Positions 10,519 to 12,367 of a DNA stretch of 12,367 bases are shown one piece after another. The notes under the pieces are model-generated. The model did not search any database and was not told the DNA's origin. It worked only from the letters and a program-made list of their open reading frames with translations. The position numbers were made by a program, and so were the translations under genes. The number at the start of each line of letters is the position of its first letter. The stretch's first letter is position 1. Location: the NCBI GenBank assembly GCA_004211235.1, contig SEEY01000048.1, positions 1 through 12,367 of the forward strand. The letters run 5' to 3'. The stretch comes from Rubrivivax sp. (lineage in GTDB: Bacteria; Pseudomonadota; Gammaproteobacteria; Burkholderiales; Burkholderiaceae).

Positions 10519-12367
10519 GTCTTGGCGCTTGCGGCACCGGGCTCGGTGACGGGCACAAGATTGGAAAATGATAGCGAAACTTGCGCGCCTATCACCGGAA
10601 GCTCGCTCCCATCGTCAGGGGGAGAACCCGCATCCGGCGTGGGATGCTGGTTGCGCAGGGCGATCCGCGCGCCGTGTTCATCGGCAATTTTCTTGACGAC
10701 GGCCAGCCCCAGGCCCGTGCCTTTGGTCTTGGTCGTCACATACGGTTCGAAGGCGCGCTTGAGCACCTTCTCGGCAAAGCCGGGGCCGTTGTCGGTGATG
10801 TACAGCCTCACGGAGCGCGGTGCGCCGGCTTCCGTGCGCGACAGCGAGGAGCGCACGACGACGCGGCCGTCGGCCCGCTCGTGCACCGCGTCCAGCGCGT
10901 TCTGCACGAGGTTGTGGATGACCTGGCGCAGCTGGCTGGCGTCGCCCTTGATGAGGGGCAGGCCGGGCGCCAGGTCGGCGATGAGGTGGCACTTCTCCTG
11001 CGCTTCGGCATAGAGGCTGAGCACTTCCTGGATCAGCGCGTTGAGGTCCAGCGGCTTGAGTTGCGCAGACGGCAGGCGGGCGTAGTCGCGGAACTCGTTG
11101 ACGAGCTGCTTCATCGCCTGCACCTGGTTGACGATGGTGGCCACAGATCGCACCAGCATCGCCTGGTCGGCGCCTTCCAGCTTGGCCTCCAGCTTGTGCT
11201 GCATCCGCTCGGCGGACAGCTGGATGGGCGTCAGCGGGTTCTTGATCTCGTGCGCCAGGCGGCGTGCGACCTCGCTCCAGGCGGCCGAACGCTGCGCGGA
11301 GACGACCTCGGAGATGTCGTCGAAAACGACGAGACGGGCGCCGTAGGGCAGCGGCGCGCCGCGCACGAGCAGGGTCAGCGGGTCCTGCTTGGGACGCAGC
11401 TGCAGCTCGAAGGCCTCCTGCCAAGGCTCGCGGTCCATGTCGCCCTCGGCGCCCAGCGTCTGCTCGAAGCGGCGGCTCAAGGATGCGGCGAATTCCGCCA
11501 GGCCGTTCACATCGGCGAGCGGGCGGCCGATGTAGGCGGACAGCGGCAGGCGCAGGATGCGCGTGGCGCCAGGGTTGACGGTTTCGAGATGGCCCTCGAC
11601 ATCGAAGACCAGCACCCCGGCGGTCAGGTTGTCGAGGATGGTCTGCAGATGGGTGCGCGCGGCGTCGAGCTCGACGACGGTGCGCGACACCTGCGCGCGT
11701 GCGTCGGCGAGCTGGCCGGTCATGTCGGCAAAGGAGCGCGTCAGGCCACCCAGTTCGTCGCGCGTGGCGAGCGCGGGGCGCACGGAGAGGTCGCCCTGCG
11801 CCACCAACCGCATGCCGTCGGCCAGCATCAGCAACGGCCGCGCGAGCTGGTTGCCCAGCGTGACAGCCAGCAGCAGCGCGCCGAACACGGCGAGGATGAG
11901 CACCAGCGTCAGCGTGCCCAGGTACATGCGCCGCAAGCCGCCGCGCTCCAGCGACCGCTGCTGGTACTCGTTGTTGGCGGTCTGCACGGCCAACGCGTTG
12001 CTGAGCACGCTGCCCGGCACGCGCTGGATGACCATCAGGTAGCGCTCATCCAGACCGAGCCTTAGCGCGGTGTTGGGCAGCAGCGCCAGCGCCCGGATCT
12101 GGGCGCCGCCCTGCAGCGCGGCGGCTTCATCTTCCAGGCCCTCGAGCTGGCTGGAGACCGCGCCGCCGCGGGCCTGGCGCAGCATGGCAGCGCTGGGGCG
12201 GTCGGGCGTGAGCTGGCGGGTGTCGCCGCCGCTCTCCAGCAGGATCTGGCCGTTGCCACCGACGACGGCGATGGTGCGGGCGCCGAGCTTGTCGCGCAGC
12301 CGCTCCAGCGCCAGCAGCTGCGACGAGTTGGTGTTGGCGAGCTGGTCGGCGGCATCGCGGGTCTTGT
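10515..12367 (-). CDS. NtrY-like sensor histidine kinase (partial, N-terminus outside window)
   Basis: The frame is open to the window end, and about 617 residues are visible. The order is: part of an extracytoplasmic sensor region (about 12367-11960), a transmembrane helix (about 11940-11870; L-V-L-I-L-A-V-F-G-A-L-L-L-A-V), and a HAMP domain (to about 11700). A PAS domain (L-D-N-L-T-A-G-V-L-V-F-D), a HisKA domain with the phospho-acceptor His in L-A-H-E-I-K-N-P-L-T-P (codon 11252-11250) and a C-terminal HATPase follow. The HATPase shows the N box (H-N-L-V-Q-N-A-L-D-A) and G boxes D-N-G-P-G-F and G-T-G-L-G-L. This is the NtrY layout, so autophosphorylation and transfer to the downstream regulator are expected. 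NtrY systems affect nitrogen or redox responses elsewhere; the signal here is unknown. An ATG at 12185 is internal, because the frame continues beyond it with kinase-like sequence. Confidence 0.92.
   Translation of the reverse strand, partial: KTRDAADQLANTNSSQLLALERLRDKLGARTIAVVGGNGQILLESGGDTRQLTPDRPSAAMLRQARGGAVSSQLEGLEDEAAALQGGAQIRALALLPNTALRLGLDERYLMVIQRVPGSVLSNALAVQTANNEYQQRSLERGGLRRMYLGTLTLVLILAVFGALLLAVTLGNQLARPLLMLADGMRLVAQGDLSVRPALATRDELGGLTRSFADMTGQLADARAQVSRTVVELDAARTHLQTILDNLTAGVLVFDVEGHLETVNPGATRILRLPLSAYIGRPLADVNGLAEFAASLSRRFEQTLGAEGDMDREPWQEAFELQLRPKQDPLTLLVRGAPLPYGARLVVFDDISEVVSAQRSAAWSEVARRLAHEIKNPLTPIQLSAERMQHKLEAKLEGADQAMLVRSVATIVNQVQAMKQLVNEFRDYARLPSAQLKPLDLNALIQEVLSLYAEAQEKCHLIADLAPGLPLIKGDASQLRQVIHNLVQNALDAVHERADGRVVVRSSLSRTEAGAPRSVRLYITDNGPGFAEKVLKRAFEPYVTTKTKGTGLGLAVVKKIADEHGARIALRNQHPTPDAGSPPDDGSELPVIGAQVSLSFSNLVPVTEPGAASAKT

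Noticed and set aside
10581..12065. A 494-codon plus-strand frame opposite the histidine kinase
   Set aside because: It is antisense to clear HAMP, PAS, HisKA and HATPase motifs. The composition (His, Gln, Arg, Gly, Val) is that of a shadow frame.
1..12367. CRISPR arrays, insertion sequences, phage attachment sites at the two tRNAs
   Set aside because: No spaced direct repeats, transposase or integrase frames, or duplicated tRNA ends are seen by eye; both tRNAs are followed by ordinary terminators.

Overview
The window is a stretch of ordinary but gene-dense chromosome from a high-GC (roughly two-thirds G+C) Gram-negative bacterium. It most likely belongs to the Burkholderiales (Betaproteobacteria, Rubrivivax/Leptothrix/Comamonadaceae-like). 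This rests on strong G/C third-position bias, an ilvE followed by a CHCC zinc-finger gene, a membrane-anchored c5-type cytochrome, an NtrY/NtrX-like two-component pair and a stand-alone Anbu peptidase. The genus is inference. I see no insertion sequence, prophage, CRISPR array or other sign of recent transfer. No intergenic stretch exceeds about 200 bases.

Layout. (1) Bases 1-2448, plus strand: the 3' end of ilvE, then a tight run of four small-to-medium genes (CHCC zinc finger, NTF2-like protein, YheT-type alpha/beta hydrolase, conserved protein of unknown function). The run closes with a hairpin at 2457-2477 shared with the convergent cytochrome c gene. (2) 2497-3286: the cytochrome c gene (minus) is divergent from tRNA-Arg(CCG), which has a 12-bp stem terminator; a perfect 6-bp palindrome lies between the two -10 boxes. 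(3) 3350-4815: a flavin/PPOX-fold protein (minus) divergent from an exported DUF4142 protein and a tiny lipoprotein. (4) 4841-8595: a LysR regulator (minus) divergent from an atypical NAD(P)-binding epimerase-like gene, followed by an IlvD/Edd-family dehydratase that looks like the sugar-acid (L-arabinonate) branch rather than the valine/isoleucine enzyme. (5) 8655-9395: the proteasome-like Anbu peptidase, without its usual partner genes nearby. (6) 9445-12367, minus strand: tRNA-Phe(GAA) with its terminator, a two-domain response regulator (REC plus Fis-type helix-turn-helix, no AAA+ domain) and an NtrY-like histidine kinase running off the window end.

How the genes fit together. The LysR/epimerase/dehydratase block reads as a small regulated sugar-acid or carbonyl metabolism unit. 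The kinase and regulator form a two-component system for which nitrogen or redox sensing is only a family-based guess. The most unusual local structure is in that system: the 167-base gap between kinase and regulator is almost exactly filled by a 54-codon open frame. Its ATG overlaps the kinase stop (ATGA), its stop merges with the regulator's ribosome binding site, and it holds a perfect 9-bp hairpin and six cysteine codons. Whether it is translated is unknown. A second notable feature is a -10 box placed so that the LysR mRNA would start at its own ATG (leaderless).
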